Part shown: positions 8,065 through 15,975 of the stretch, in pieces
Position numbering within the stretch: position 1 is the first letter of the stretch
How the letters are laid out: each line of letters begins with the position of its first letter
From: Ancylobacter pratisalsi
GTDB lineage: Bacteria; Pseudomonadota; Alphaproteobacteria; Rhizobiales; Xanthobacteraceae
DNA length: 64,000 nt
Direction: 5' to 3'
Assembly (NCBI RefSeq): GCF_010669125.1
Contig: NZ_CP048630.1
Location: forward strand, 3,964,001-4,028,000
The notes under the pieces: model-generated
Told to the model about the DNA's origin: nothing
What the model saw: only the letters and a program-made list of their open reading frames with translations
The model's database searches: none
Program-made: the position numbers and the translations under genes

Positions 8065-9435
8065 TCAGGAGGCCGAAACGAGGGATCGGGAACTCGTATC
8101 GGCCTTGACCAGCTTTCGCACGGCCGGGCTCGATACCACTTCACCCTTGCCGGCAAAGGCTTCGTGATTCCGTTCGATATCGGAGAGGATGTAGCGATAG
8201 TTCACCATCAGGCCGGCGGCCTGGGCGATGCCCTTGGGCGACAGATCGCCCATGGGATTGATGCGCTCAAGGCGCGCGCCATTGCCGAGATGGAAACGGG
8301 CGACCGGATCGAGCGGCTTGTTCTTCGGGGTGCGGGCGGTAAGGAAATAATAGGCCGCGAGCGGGCTCAGCACCGCGGCAAGTTCCTGGCGAACCTCGGG
8401 CTTTTCGGTCCAGTCCGATGTGTCGAGTTTTTCCAGTGCCTTCCGGTCCGCGCCTGAGAGGGCGACGCTGTGCTCGGACGCGCGTTCGCCGTCCAGCCAT
8501 TTGCGAAAGCCGGGAGCAGGCGACAGCGTGACGAAGGTGGTGAGGGATGGCAATTCGCGGGATATCTCCTCGACCACCTGCTTGATCAGCAGATTGCCGA
8601 AGGACACGCCGGCGAGGCCTTTCTGGCAGTTGGAGATGGAGTAGAAGACGGCGGTCTTCGCCTCTTGCGGCTTCAGGTGCCGGCGCGACTGGTCGAGGAC
8701 CGGGGCGATGGCGCCCGGTGTATCCTTCGTCAGCGCGACTTCCACGAAGATCAGTGGTTCGTCGATCAGCGCGGGATGGAAGAAGGCGTAGCAGCGTCGG
8801 TCGGGGCTATCGACGCGCGCGCGCAGGTCGTTCCAGTCCTGAATGGCGTGCACCGCCTCGTAGCGGATGATCTTCTCCAGCACGTTGGCGGGCGTCGACC
8901 AGTCAATGCGCCGAAGGACGAGGAAGCCGCGATTGAACCAGGACGAGAACAGATGAGCGAAGTCGCGATCGACCACGGCGAGCTCGGCGTGCAGGGGGAG
9001 TACCTGCATCAGTTGCTCGCGCATGTGCACCAGTGAACGCGTGCCACCCGGCGCCAGATTGAAGCGGCGAAACAACTCCTGGCGGCGAGGTTCGCTGGCG
9101 ACGTGAATCTCGGCCGCGTCGAGGGGCGAGCCGGTGCGCGCATAGGTCTGGATCGCTGCATCGAGGCGTGCGCGGTCCGGGCCAAAGTCGCGGGCGAGGG
9201 CCTCGAAAAAGGCAAGGCCTTCCGCAGGCTTCACACGGGTGTAACGGTCAAGAATGTCAGCCGCGAGGGCCACTCCCGAGGCTTCGCCCTGACCGGACAG
9301 AAGGGCCTCGCAGCGATCGATCAGCGTCTCCAGCCGCGTGGTGCCACTGCTGCGATTCGAACGCTCGAGCAGCGTGCGACCATGCTCCGCGATGGAGTTA
9401 AGCAAACCCGTGACGAACGATGTGTTCGAACCCAT
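8065..9435 (-). CDS. matA: Malonyl-CoA decarboxylase
   Basis: Decarboxylates malonyl-CoA to acetyl-CoA. The 456-residue protein shows the helical N-terminal domain and the C-terminal acetyltransferase-like catalytic domain, with the conserved runs FHPALIDEPLIFVEVALT, FYSISNCQKGLAGVSFGNLL and TLSPAPGFRKWL. It ends in SRSLVSAS, not a clear peroxisome-like tail, as expected in bacteria. First gene of the leftward mat operon, it faces the divergent matR across a 223-bp spacer that carries a mat operator. As in rhizobia, it should let the cell use malonate as carbon source. Confidence 0.95.
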   Translation of the reverse strand: MGSNTSFVTGLLNSIAEHGRTLLERSNRSSGTTRLETLIDRCEALLSGQGEASGVALAADILDRYTRVKPAEGLAFFEALARDFGPDRARLDAAIQTYARTGSPLDAAEIHVASEPRRQELFRRFNLAPGGTRSLVHMREQLMQVLPLHAELAVVDRDFAHLFSSWFNRGFLVLRRIDWSTPANVLEKIIRYEAVHAIQDWNDLRARVDSPDRRCYAFFHPALIDEPLIFVEVALTKDTPGAIAPVLDQSRRHLKPQEAKTAVFYSISNCQKGLAGVSFGNLLIKQVVEEISRELPSLTTFVTLSPAPGFRKWLDGERASEHSVALSGADRKALEKLDTSDWTEKPEVRQELAAVLSPLAAYYFLTARTPKNKPLDPVARFHLGNGARLERINPMGDLSPKGIAQAAGLMVNYRYILSDIERNHEAFAGKGEVVSSPAVRKLVKADTSSRSLVSAS

Positions 9436-9589
9436 GGCATTTTCCCGCGCTGGGGCACCGCCCGCCGCTGTTCCATGTCCGGTTTTCCACGCCCAAGGTC
9501 GCGAAAGTCGCCATCAGGTGAGCTTCACGTGCCGGCTGGACGTTGGCGTATGTATCGAATGAAGAGCAATGCGCACGCGATGTCAACGA

Positions 9590-9603
9590 TCTTGTATACA
9601 TGA
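9590..9603. promoter_or_regulatory. Predicted mat operator (MatR binding site)
   Basis: TCTTGTATACATGA matches, at 13 of 14 positions, the mat operator TCTTGTA/TACACGA that I recall for MatR of Rhizobium leguminosarum bv. trifolii. It holds a TGTATACA palindrome, usual for FadR-type GntR proteins, and lies between the divergent matA and matR genes, 56 bp before matR. Confidence 0.8.
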
Positions 9604-9605
9604 AG

Positions 9606-9629
9606 TTCGATCTTGCATCTTTGATCGAA
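9606..9629. repeat. Inverted repeat in the matR leader
   Basis: TTCGATC (9606-9612) and GATCGAA (9623-9629) are exact inverted copies spaced by 10 nt, starting three bases after the mat operator and 30 bp before matR. It could be a second binding site or an RNA hairpin. Confidence 0.45.
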
Positions 9630-9658
9630 ACGCGGCTTTCTTCGGACAGAGGTGACCC

Positions 9659-10324
9659 GTGCGTGGTGAACAAACGCCCAGGCTTCGCGAAGCACTGGAA
9701 GAAGACATCGTCGTGGGACGGCTTCGGCCGGGACAGCGGCTTGACGAGGTTGGTCTCGCCGAGCGTTTCGGCGTGTCGCGGACGCCGATCCGGGAAGCGC
9801 TGATCCAGCTCGCGGCATCGGGCATGGTCGAGATGCGCCCTCGGCGTGGCACCTTCGTCACGCTGCTCGGACCGCGCGAATTGGTCGAGTCTTTCGAGTT
9901 GATGGCCGAAGTGGAGGCCTCCTGCGCCCGTCTCGCGGCCCAGCGCATGGGGCCTTCCGATCAGAAGGCGATTTCCGAGGCGCACGCTGCCTGTTGCCAG
10001 GCGGTGGCGGACGGTGATGAGGCGGCCTACTACCCCGCGAACGCGCTCTTTCACGCGGCAATCTATGCCGCGACCAATAATCGCGTGCTTCGCGCGGAGG
10101 CTCTGCGCCTTCAGCTCACCTTGCAGCCCTATCGTCGCCTGCAACTGAAGGTCCCTCGGCGGATAGATGCTTCGCTCGCCGAACATGAATCCATTCTTGA
10201 GGCCCTGCTCAAGGGCGATGGTGCGTCGGCATCCGAACGGATCCGTGCGCATGTGCTCGTGCAGGGCGAGCGCTTCATGTCGCTGCTCGCCGCGCTGCAG
10301 GCCGAGACCGAAGACGCGATCTGA
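9659..10324 (+). CDS. matR: GntR-family regulator of malonate genes (FCD domain)
   Basis: Transcriptional repressor with an N-terminal winged helix (LREALEEDIVVGRLRPGQRLDE, then RFGVSRTPIREALIQLAASG) and a C-terminal FCD ligand domain with the metal-site residues spread through HAACCQ, NALFHAAIYAAT and EHESILEALLKGD. It has 221 residues. The GTG start at 9659 has AGAGG six bases before it. Position and the adjacent near-consensus mat operator identify it as MatR, which responds to malonate in rhizobia. FCD proteins in general sense small acids. Confidence 0.88.
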   Translation: MRGEQTPRLREALEEDIVVGRLRPGQRLDEVGLAERFGVSRTPIREALIQLAASGMVEMRPRRGTFVTLLGPRELVESFELMAEVEASCARLAAQRMGPSDQKAISEAHAACCQAVADGDEAAYYPANALFHAAIYAATNNRVLRAEALRLQLTLQPYRRLQLKVPRRIDASLAEHESILEALLKGDGASASERIRAHVLVQGERFMSLLAALQAETEDAI

Positions 10325-10497
10325 GAGGCGCTGTTCGGTGGGGCCTGCCTCATTGTGCAGGTGACGAGAGCCCCCAAGGCGTGGCCCTGCGGGCACGGTT
10401 GCCGCAAACGCGGGTGCGCTGCGCGTGGCATGCCCTTCCCCCGGCCGGCCAAATGGCCTAAGCGCGCTGCAACATCATTTGAAGGTTGCGTGCACGC

Positions 10498-12120
10498 ATG
10501 ATCCGTCTCGATTCCATCGGCAAACAGAATGGCAAGCAGATCGTCTTCATCGAGGCGTCTGCGACCCTGCTGAAGGGGGAGAAGGTCGGCCTCGTCGGCC
10601 CCAATGGCGCGGGCAAGACGACGCTGTTCCGTCTGGTCACCGGTGAGGAGCAGCCCGATGAAGGGCAGGTCTCCGTCGATCGCGGCCTGACGATCGGCTA
10701 TTTCAGCCAGGACGTGGGCGAGATGGCGGGTCAGACGGTGCTGGCCGAGGTGATGGACGGGGCTGGCCCGGTGAGCGCCATCGCCGCCGAACTGCGCGAA
10801 CTGGAAGCCGCGATGGTCGACCCCGACCGCGCCGACGAGATGGACGCGGTCATCGAGCGCTACGGCGAGGTTCAGGCCCGCTTTGAGGAACTCGACGGCT
10901 ATTCGCTCGAGGGCCGCGCGAGCGAGGTGCTGGCCGGTCTCGGCTTCAGCCAGGAAATGATCGAGGGTGACGTCGGCAAACTCTCCGGCGGATGGAAGAT
11001 GCGCGTCGCGCTCGCACGCATCCTGCTGATGCGTCCGGACGTGATGCTGCTCGACGAGCCGTCCAACCATCTCGACATCGAAAGCCTCATCTGGCTGGAG
11101 GCGTTCCTGAAGAATTTCGACGGTGCGTTGATGATGACCTCGCACGATCGCGCATTCATGAACCGCATCGTCAACAAGGTGGTCGAAATCGACGCCGGCA
11201 CGCTGACCTCCTATTCCGGCGACTACGAGTTCTACGCCCAGCAGCGCGCGCTGGCGGAGAAGCAGCAGCAGGCCCAGTTCGAGCGCCAGCAGGCGATGCT
11301 GGCCAAGGAGATCGCCTTCATCGAGCGTTTCAAGGCCCGTGCCTCCCATGCCGCGCAGGTGCAGAGCCGGGTCAAGAAGCTCGACAAGATCGAGCGCGTC
11401 GAGCCGCCGCGCCGCCGCCAGACCGTTGCGTTCGAGTTCCAGCCGGCCCCGCGTTCCGGGGAGGACGTTGTCAGCCTGAAGAACGTGCATAAGAGCTATG
11501 GCGCGCGGAGCATCTATGAGGGGCTGGACTTCCACGTGCGCCGGCGCGAGCGCTGGGCAGTGATGGGCGTTAATGGCGCCGGCAAGTCGACGTTGCTGAA
11601 GCTGGTGACGGGATCCACCGAGCCGGATATCGGGACGGTGGCGATCGGCGGCAGCGTGAAGATGGCCTATTTCGCCCAGCACGCCATGGAAGTGCTGGAG
11701 GGTGAGCGTACCGTGTTCCAGTCGCTGGAAGACGCGTTCCCCCAGGCCGCGCAGGGCTCCTTGCGTGCGCTTGCCGGCTGCTTCGGCTTCTCGGGCGATG
11801 ATGTGGACAAGCGCTGCCGGGTGCTCTCAGGCGGCGAGAAAGCCCGTCTCGTGATGGCGAAGATGCTGTTCGATCCGCCGAACTTCCTCGTGCTCGACGA
11901 GCCGACCAACCATCTCGACATCGCCACCAAGGAGATGCTGATCGCGGCGCTGGCGAGTTACGAGGGCACGATGCTGTTCGTCAGCCATGATCGGCATTTT
12001 CTGGCCGCGCTGTCGAACCGCGTGCTGGAGCTGACGCCTGACGGCATTCATCAGTATGGCGGCGGCTATACGGAGTATGTCGCCCATACCGGCAGCGAGG
12101 CGCCCGGACTGCGCAGCTGA
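10498..12120 (+). CDS. ABC-F family ATPase (duplicated ABC domains, no membrane part)
   Basis: Soluble protein with two ABC cassettes in one chain. The first has Walker A GPNGAGKTT, signature LSGGWKMR and Walker B VMLLDEPSNHLD; the second has GVNGAGKST, LSGGEKAR and LVLDEPTNHLD. Between them is a charged linker rich in Gln, Lys and Arg (about residues 245-310), the P-site tRNA-interaction motif of ABC-F proteins. About 540 residues. ABC-F proteins act on the ribosome in translation rather than transport. I cannot assign the exact subfamily. The ATG at 10498 has GAAGG 12 nt upstream; a TTG four codons earlier abuts that site and is rejected. Confidence 0.92.
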   Translation: MIRLDSIGKQNGKQIVFIEASATLLKGEKVGLVGPNGAGKTTLFRLVTGEEQPDEGQVSVDRGLTIGYFSQDVGEMAGQTVLAEVMDGAGPVSAIAAELRELEAAMVDPDRADEMDAVIERYGEVQARFEELDGYSLEGRASEVLAGLGFSQEMIEGDVGKLSGGWKMRVALARILLMRPDVMLLDEPSNHLDIESLIWLEAFLKNFDGALMMTSHDRAFMNRIVNKVVEIDAGTLTSYSGDYEFYAQQRALAEKQQQAQFERQQAMLAKEIAFIERFKARASHAAQVQSRVKKLDKIERVEPPRRRQTVAFEFQPAPRSGEDVVSLKNVHKSYGARSIYEGLDFHVRRRERWAVMGVNGAGKSTLLKLVTGSTEPDIGTVAIGGSVKMAYFAQHAMEVLEGERTVFQSLEDAFPQAAQGSLRALAGCFGFSGDDVDKRCRVLSGGEKARLVMAKMLFDPPNFLVLDEPTNHLDIATKEMLIAALASYEGTMLFVSHDRHFLAALSNRVLELTPDGIHQYGGGYTEYVAHTGSEAPGLRS

Positions 12121-12159
12121 GGCGCAGCGAGCCTGGTGAAGAATGCCCTGCGGAAACGA

Positions 12160-12190
12160 AAACGGGCGGCGCTGGAAGCGCCGCCCGTTT
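12160..12190. terminator. Bidirectional terminator between convergent genes
   Basis: AACGGGCGGCGCT (12161-12173) pairs perfectly with AGCGCCGCCCGTT (12177-12189) around a GGA loop. A T-rich tail follows on the plus strand, and TTTTCGTTT follows on the minus strand. It serves the ABC-F gene and the leftward ABC importer. Confidence 0.88.
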
Positions 12191-12300
12191 CGTATTGTTC
12201 TGAAGCCTGACGTGGTCTTGCCCGTTCAGCACGGGCACAATGCCGGTGACAGGTCAGGAAGGGGCGGTGAACCCTTGAGCTTCTTCCGCCCGTTGCAGTC

Positions 12301-13314
12301 TCACTGACCCTTCGCCTTCGCGAGGAACGAACCGTCGAAGGTCTTCGACAGGTCGATGCTGGCGGCATCGAACTTCGGGTCCGTAGTGGTGAGCAGGTTG
12401 AGGGCGATCTTCATGCTGGCTTCGTCGATGTTGCCGTCGGTCGAATAGGCCTGGCGGGTCGCGTTGAACGCCTTGATGTAGAGGTTCTTGTCACCGAGCC
12501 AATAGGCCTCCGGCACCGTCGCGGCGACCTCTTCCGGCGTTGCCTTCTCCAGCCACTTGAGCGTGCGGTAGAAGGCATTGGTGAGCGCCTGCACGGTGTT
12601 CGGGTTATCCTTGATGAAGCTCTCCTTGAAGTAGAGCACGGCCGCCGGGTTCATGCCGCCGAACACCTGTTCGGTGCCTTCGGTGGTGCGGGTGTCGACC
12701 AGGATCTTCAGCTCGCCCATGTCCTCCAGCTTGGAGATGACGGGGTCGAGATGCGAGATGGCGTCGATCTCGCCATTCTGCATTGCGGCCACCGCGGAGG
12801 CGCCACCGCCCACGCCGATGAAGGAGGCCTCGTCCGGGTTGAGCCCCGCCTTCTGCATCAGGTACTGCACCAGGATGTAGGTGGACGAGCCCGGAGCCGT
12901 CACGCCGATCTTGGCGCCCTTCAGGTCGGCGACGGACTTGATCTTGTCCGCCTCGGCGGTGCGCACGCCGACGACGATGCCGGGATAGCGCCCGAGGTCG
13001 ATGACCGCACGTACGTCCTGCTTCTTCTGCTGCATGCGGATGGTGTGCTCATAGGCACCGGTCACGCCGTCGACCGAGCCGCCGATAAGCGCCTGGAGCG
13101 ACTTGGAGCCGCCGCCGAAATCGTTGATCTCGACATTCAGCCCTTCATCCTTAAAGTAGCCGAGCCGCTCCGCCAGCGTCAGGGGGAGATAGTAGAGCAG
13201 GGGCTTTCCGCCAACGCCCAGGGTGACGTTCGGCTTCTCGATTTCGCCCGCCTGCGCGGCGCCGAGCGCGGGGATGAGAAGGCTCGCTGCAAGCAGCAAT
13301 GTGCGTATTTTCAT
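12301..13314 (-). CDS. NMT1/SsuA-type ABC transporter substrate-binding protein
   Basis: Periplasmic receptor, 337 residues, with the signal peptide MKIRTLLLAASLLIPALGAA-QAGE. The mature part has the NMT1/ThiY/SsuA pattern: PLTLAERLGYFKDEGLNVEI, FGGGSKSLQALIGGSVDGV, DLKGAKIGVTAPGSSTYILV and AAMQNGEIDAISHLDPVI. This family serves sulfonates, nitrate, pyrimidine precursors and aromatic or other acids, so the ligand cannot be read directly. It is the last gene of the leftward CoA-transferase/lyase/ABC series, so its ligand is probably the acid processed by those enzymes. A TCTTTCCTCCC stretch just before the start is the minus-strand ribosome binding site. Confidence 0.92.
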   Translation of the reverse strand: MKIRTLLLAASLLIPALGAAQAGEIEKPNVTLGVGGKPLLYYLPLTLAERLGYFKDEGLNVEINDFGGGSKSLQALIGGSVDGVTGAYEHTIRMQQKKQDVRAVIDLGRYPGIVVGVRTAEADKIKSVADLKGAKIGVTAPGSSTYILVQYLMQKAGLNPDEASFIGVGGGASAVAAMQNGEIDAISHLDPVISKLEDMGELKILVDTRTTEGTEQVFGGMNPAAVLYFKESFIKDNPNTVQALTNAFYRTLKWLEKATPEEVAATVPEAYWLGDKNLYIKAFNATRQAYSTDGNIDEASMKIALNLLTTTDPKFDAASIDLSKTFDGSFLAKAKGQ

Positions 13315-13347
13315 TGTCTTTCCTCCCGTTTCTTGTCGGTTTCGTTG

Positions 13348-14142
13348 TCAGTTCTGCTCGCCCGTCGGCTGGGGCCGCCACACGAGAAGGCGTCGCTCGA
13401 CCCGGGTCACGCCCACGTCGATGACAAGCACGAAGGCGGCGAGAATGACCATGCCGGCAAACACGCCGGTCACGTCGAAAACGCCCTCTGCCTGATGGAT
13501 GAGGTAGCCCAGCCCCGCCGACGAGCCGAGATATTCGCCCACCACCGCACCGACCAGCGCGAAGCCGACCGAGGTGTGCAGCGAAGAGAACATCCAGGAC
13601 AGGGCAGAGGGCCAGTACACGTTACGAAACAGCTGGCGCTCGTTCATTCCCATCATGCGGGCATTGGCGAGAACGACCGGGCTCACCTCTTTCACGCCCT
13701 GATAGACGTTGAAGAACACGATGAAGAACACCAGCGTGACGCCCAGCGCGACCTTCGACCAGATGCCGAGGCCGAGCCACAGCATGAAGATCGGCGCCAG
13801 AACAACGCGCGGAAGGGCGTTAGCCATCTTCACATAGGGGTCGAATACCGCCGCAACGGTCGGCTTGCGGGCGAACCAGAAGCCGATGACGATGCCGCCT
13901 ACCGAGCCGATGATGAAGGCCAGCACAGTTTCGGTGAGGGTGATCCGCAGGTGCTTCCAGATCACGCCGGTCGCGAACAGTTCGTAGACCCGGGAGATCA
14001 CATCCCAGGGCTTGGAGAAGAAGAACTCCGGCAGCAGATAGTCGCCGCCGATCGGCACGGTCGCGCCGAACTGCCAGAAGGCGATCACGGCAACGGCGAC
14101 GAGGATCTGCAGCAGAAGCAGCTTCGCGGGGTGCGTCTTCAT
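13348..14142 (-). CDS. SsuC-type ABC transporter permease
   Basis: Inner-membrane permease of the NMT1/SsuA-type importer, 264 residues with about six helices. It carries the EAA-type loop VVLANARMMGMNERQLFRNV and the ending GLGYLIHQAEGVFDVTGVFA typical of SsuC/TauC permeases. Its ATG overlaps the ATPase stop codon by four bases (ATGA), coupling the two. It pairs with the receptor downstream and the ATPase upstream. Confidence 0.93.
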   Translation of the reverse strand: MKTHPAKLLLLQILVAVAVIAFWQFGATVPIGGDYLLPEFFFSKPWDVISRVYELFATGVIWKHLRITLTETVLAFIIGSVGGIVIGFWFARKPTVAAVFDPYVKMANALPRVVLAPIFMLWLGLGIWSKVALGVTLVFFIVFFNVYQGVKEVSPVVLANARMMGMNERQLFRNVYWPSALSWMFSSLHTSVGFALVGAVVGEYLGSSAGLGYLIHQAEGVFDVTGVFAGMVILAAFVLVIDVGVTRVERRLLVWRPQPTGEQN

Positions 14143-14996
14143 GAGGGCATGTCCTCCCCGTAGGTCTTTGCAACTTCGCTCTTCAGCTGATCCCAGATCT
14201 GCCGGTGCAGATCATGGAAGCCCGGGTCGAGCCGGATCTCGGCGGTATCGCGCGGACGAGCGAGATCAATCGGGAAGTTACCGATGATCCGCGCCTCGGG
14301 TCCGGCCGACATGATGACGACGCGATCCGACAGCGCGATGGCTTCCTCCAGATCGTGGGTGACGAACATCACCGCCTTGCGGTCCTGAGCCCACAGGTTC
14401 AGCAGCAGCGTTCCCATTATCTGCCGCGTCTGGGCATCGAGTGGGCCGAACGGCTCGTCCATCAGCAGGATCTTGGGGTGACGCACCAGCACCTGGGCGA
14501 GGCCGACGCGTTTGCGCTGGCCGCCGGAAAGCTGATGGGGGTAGCGGTCGGCGAAACGCGACAGTCCGACCTTCTTCAGCCAGTTCTGGGCCTCGGCCAG
14601 CGCGTCGGCGCGGCGCGTGCCATTGATCTCGAGCGCGATCGCGACATTGTCGAGCGCCGATTTCCACGGCATCAGCGCGTCCTGCTGGAACAGGTAGCCG
14701 GCCTGCGGGTTCAGCCCGGCGAGAGGCTCGCCGAAGATCGTGACCTTGCCGCCAGCAGGCGTCAGTAGCCCGGCCGTCGCGTTGAGCAGGGTCGACTTTC
14801 CGCAGCCCGTCGGGCCGACAATGGCGACGAACTCGCCTTCGCGCACGTGGAGCGATGTCGGCGCAACCGCTTTGTAGACGGGCTGCCCCTTCATCGCGAA
14901 GCTGATGCTCACGTCGTCGAGCGCCACCGCCAGCGGTGCGGTGGCGGCGACGGGCGACATCGGCTCGGCGGGCTGGTGCCGCACGGCTGTGTCCAT
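14139..14996 (-). CDS. SsuB-type ABC transporter ATP-binding protein
   Basis: ATPase of the same importer, about 285 residues. Walker A GPTGCGKST, Q-loop LFQQDALMPW, signature LSGGQRKRVGLAQ, Walker B ILLMDEPFGPLDAQT and H-loop FVTHDLEEAI are all present and match the nitrate/sulfonate/taurine family. The start at 14994-14996 follows GGGAGGATATGAC, a strong ribosome binding site. A frame extending to 15296 overlaps the lyase gene and is not coding. The gap to the lyase gene is 28 bp, so transport and catabolic genes form one unit. Confidence 0.94.
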   Translation of the reverse strand: MDTAVRHQPAEPMSPVAATAPLAVALDDVSISFAMKGQPVYKAVAPTSLHVREGEFVAIVGPTGCGKSTLLNATAGLLTPAGGKVTIFGEPLAGLNPQAGYLFQQDALMPWKSALDNVAIALEINGTRRADALAEAQNWLKKVGLSRFADRYPHQLSGGQRKRVGLAQVLVRHPKILLMDEPFGPLDAQTRQIMGTLLLNLWAQDRKAVMFVTHDLEEAIALSDRVVIMSAGPEARIIGNFPIDLARPRDTAEIRLDPGFHDLHRQIWDQLKSEVAKTYGEDMPS

Positions 14997-15024
14997 GTCA
15001 TATCCTCCCATTCGGCGCTTCTTG

Positions 15025-15975
15025 TTATTTCGCCGCGAGGTGAATGTCTGCCGGGGCAGGGTGGAGATCACCGCTCCGACCCGCTTTGGCAACCTGTCCG
15101 GGGATGTCGTGACCGAGCAAGGCTGGCAGGCTCCGCGCGAGCGCGAGGAGACCTGCAAGATCGACCCCGGTGGGGATGCCCATCTCGTCCAGCATGTGGA
15201 CCAGATCCTCGGTCGAGATGTTGCCGGTCGCGCCCGGCGCGAAAGGGCAGCCGCCAATGCCGCCGAGCGAGGCATCGAAACGGTCCGCGCCGACACTGAG
15301 CGCGGAGACGACGTTGGCCAGTCCCATCCCGCGCGTATTGTGAAAATGAAGCGTCAGCGGCACGGATCCGAACCGGCGGCGAAATGCCGATACGAGGTCC
15401 GCGACCTGCCGGGGATTGGCCATGCCGGTGGTGTCGGCAAGGGTGATGGAATCGAGGCCTAGGGAGAGGTAGTCCTCCGCCAGCTTCAGCACCTTCGCCT
15501 CGGGCTGCTTCCCCTCAAAGGGGCAGCCGAAGGCGGTGGCGATGGAGCCGTTAAGCGTGGCTGGCGTACCGCGGGCGGATTCGACGATCGTGCGGAAACC
15601 TTCAAGCGACTGCTCGGGCGTCATGCGCATGTTCGCGCGATTGTGGGTCTCGCTCACCGACATGACGAGGTTGAGCTCGTCCATATTGGCCGTCAGCGCC
15701 TCCTGCGCGCCGCGCAGGTTCGGCACCAGCGCGACATAGGTGACGCCGGGGCGGCGCTTGATCAACTTTGCCACGTCGCGCGCATCGGCGAGGTTCGGGA
15801 CCGCCTTGGGCGAGACAAAGGACGTCACCTCGATCTTCGCCACTCCGGTCTGCGACAGCGCGTCAATCAGCGCGACCTTGTCCTGGGTCGGCAGGAAGCG
15901 GGGCTCGATCTGAAGACCGTCGCGCGTCACGACTTCCTGAATATAGACGTGCCCGGGTAAGTTCTCCCACGTCAT
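15025..15975 (-). CDS. Hydroxymethylglutaryl-CoA lyase family protein
   Basis: TIM-barrel lyase of the DRE/HMGL family, 316 residues, which cleaves a 3-hydroxy-acyl-CoA into two smaller products (HMG-CoA to acetyl-CoA and acetoacetate in the type enzyme). Seen: the metal and catalytic motif TRDGLQ near the N-terminus, HFHNTRG with metal-binding histidines, and the HMG-CoA lyase signature GGIGGCPFAPGATGN with the active cysteine. Its ATG overlaps the stop of the CoA-transferase gene (ATGA). The pairing suggests the transferase makes the CoA ester that this enzyme splits. HMG-CoA or a related branched acid such as citramalyl-CoA are both possible. Confidence 0.9.
   Translation of the reverse strand: MTWENLPGHVYIQEVVTRDGLQIEPRFLPTQDKVALIDALSQTGVAKIEVTSFVSPKAVPNLADARDVAKLIKRRPGVTYVALVPNLRGAQEALTANMDELNLVMSVSETHNRANMRMTPEQSLEGFRTIVESARGTPATLNGSIATAFGCPFEGKQPEAKVLKLAEDYLSLGLDSITLADTTGMANPRQVADLVSAFRRRFGSVPLTLHFHNTRGMGLANVVSALSVGADRFDASLGGIGGCPFAPGATGNISTEDLVHMLDEMGIPTGVDLAGLLALARSLPALLGHDIPGQVAKAGRSGDLHPAPADIHLAAK

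Noticed and set aside
9338..9377. tRNA-like GATTCGAAC in the matA region (and GATTCGAACCC at 20704-20714)
   Set aside because: The TPsiC-like string is inside coding sequence and no cloverleaf forms around it.
10129..11682. 517-codon open frame antisense to the ABC-F gene
   Set aside because: GC-rich mirror frame with biased composition; no family resemblance; the ABC-F gene on the other strand carries all motifs.
12751..14163. 470-codon open frame on the plus strand across the receptor and permease genes
   Set aside because: Rich in His, Arg and Glu as typical of antisense frames; both opposite genes have full ABC motifs.
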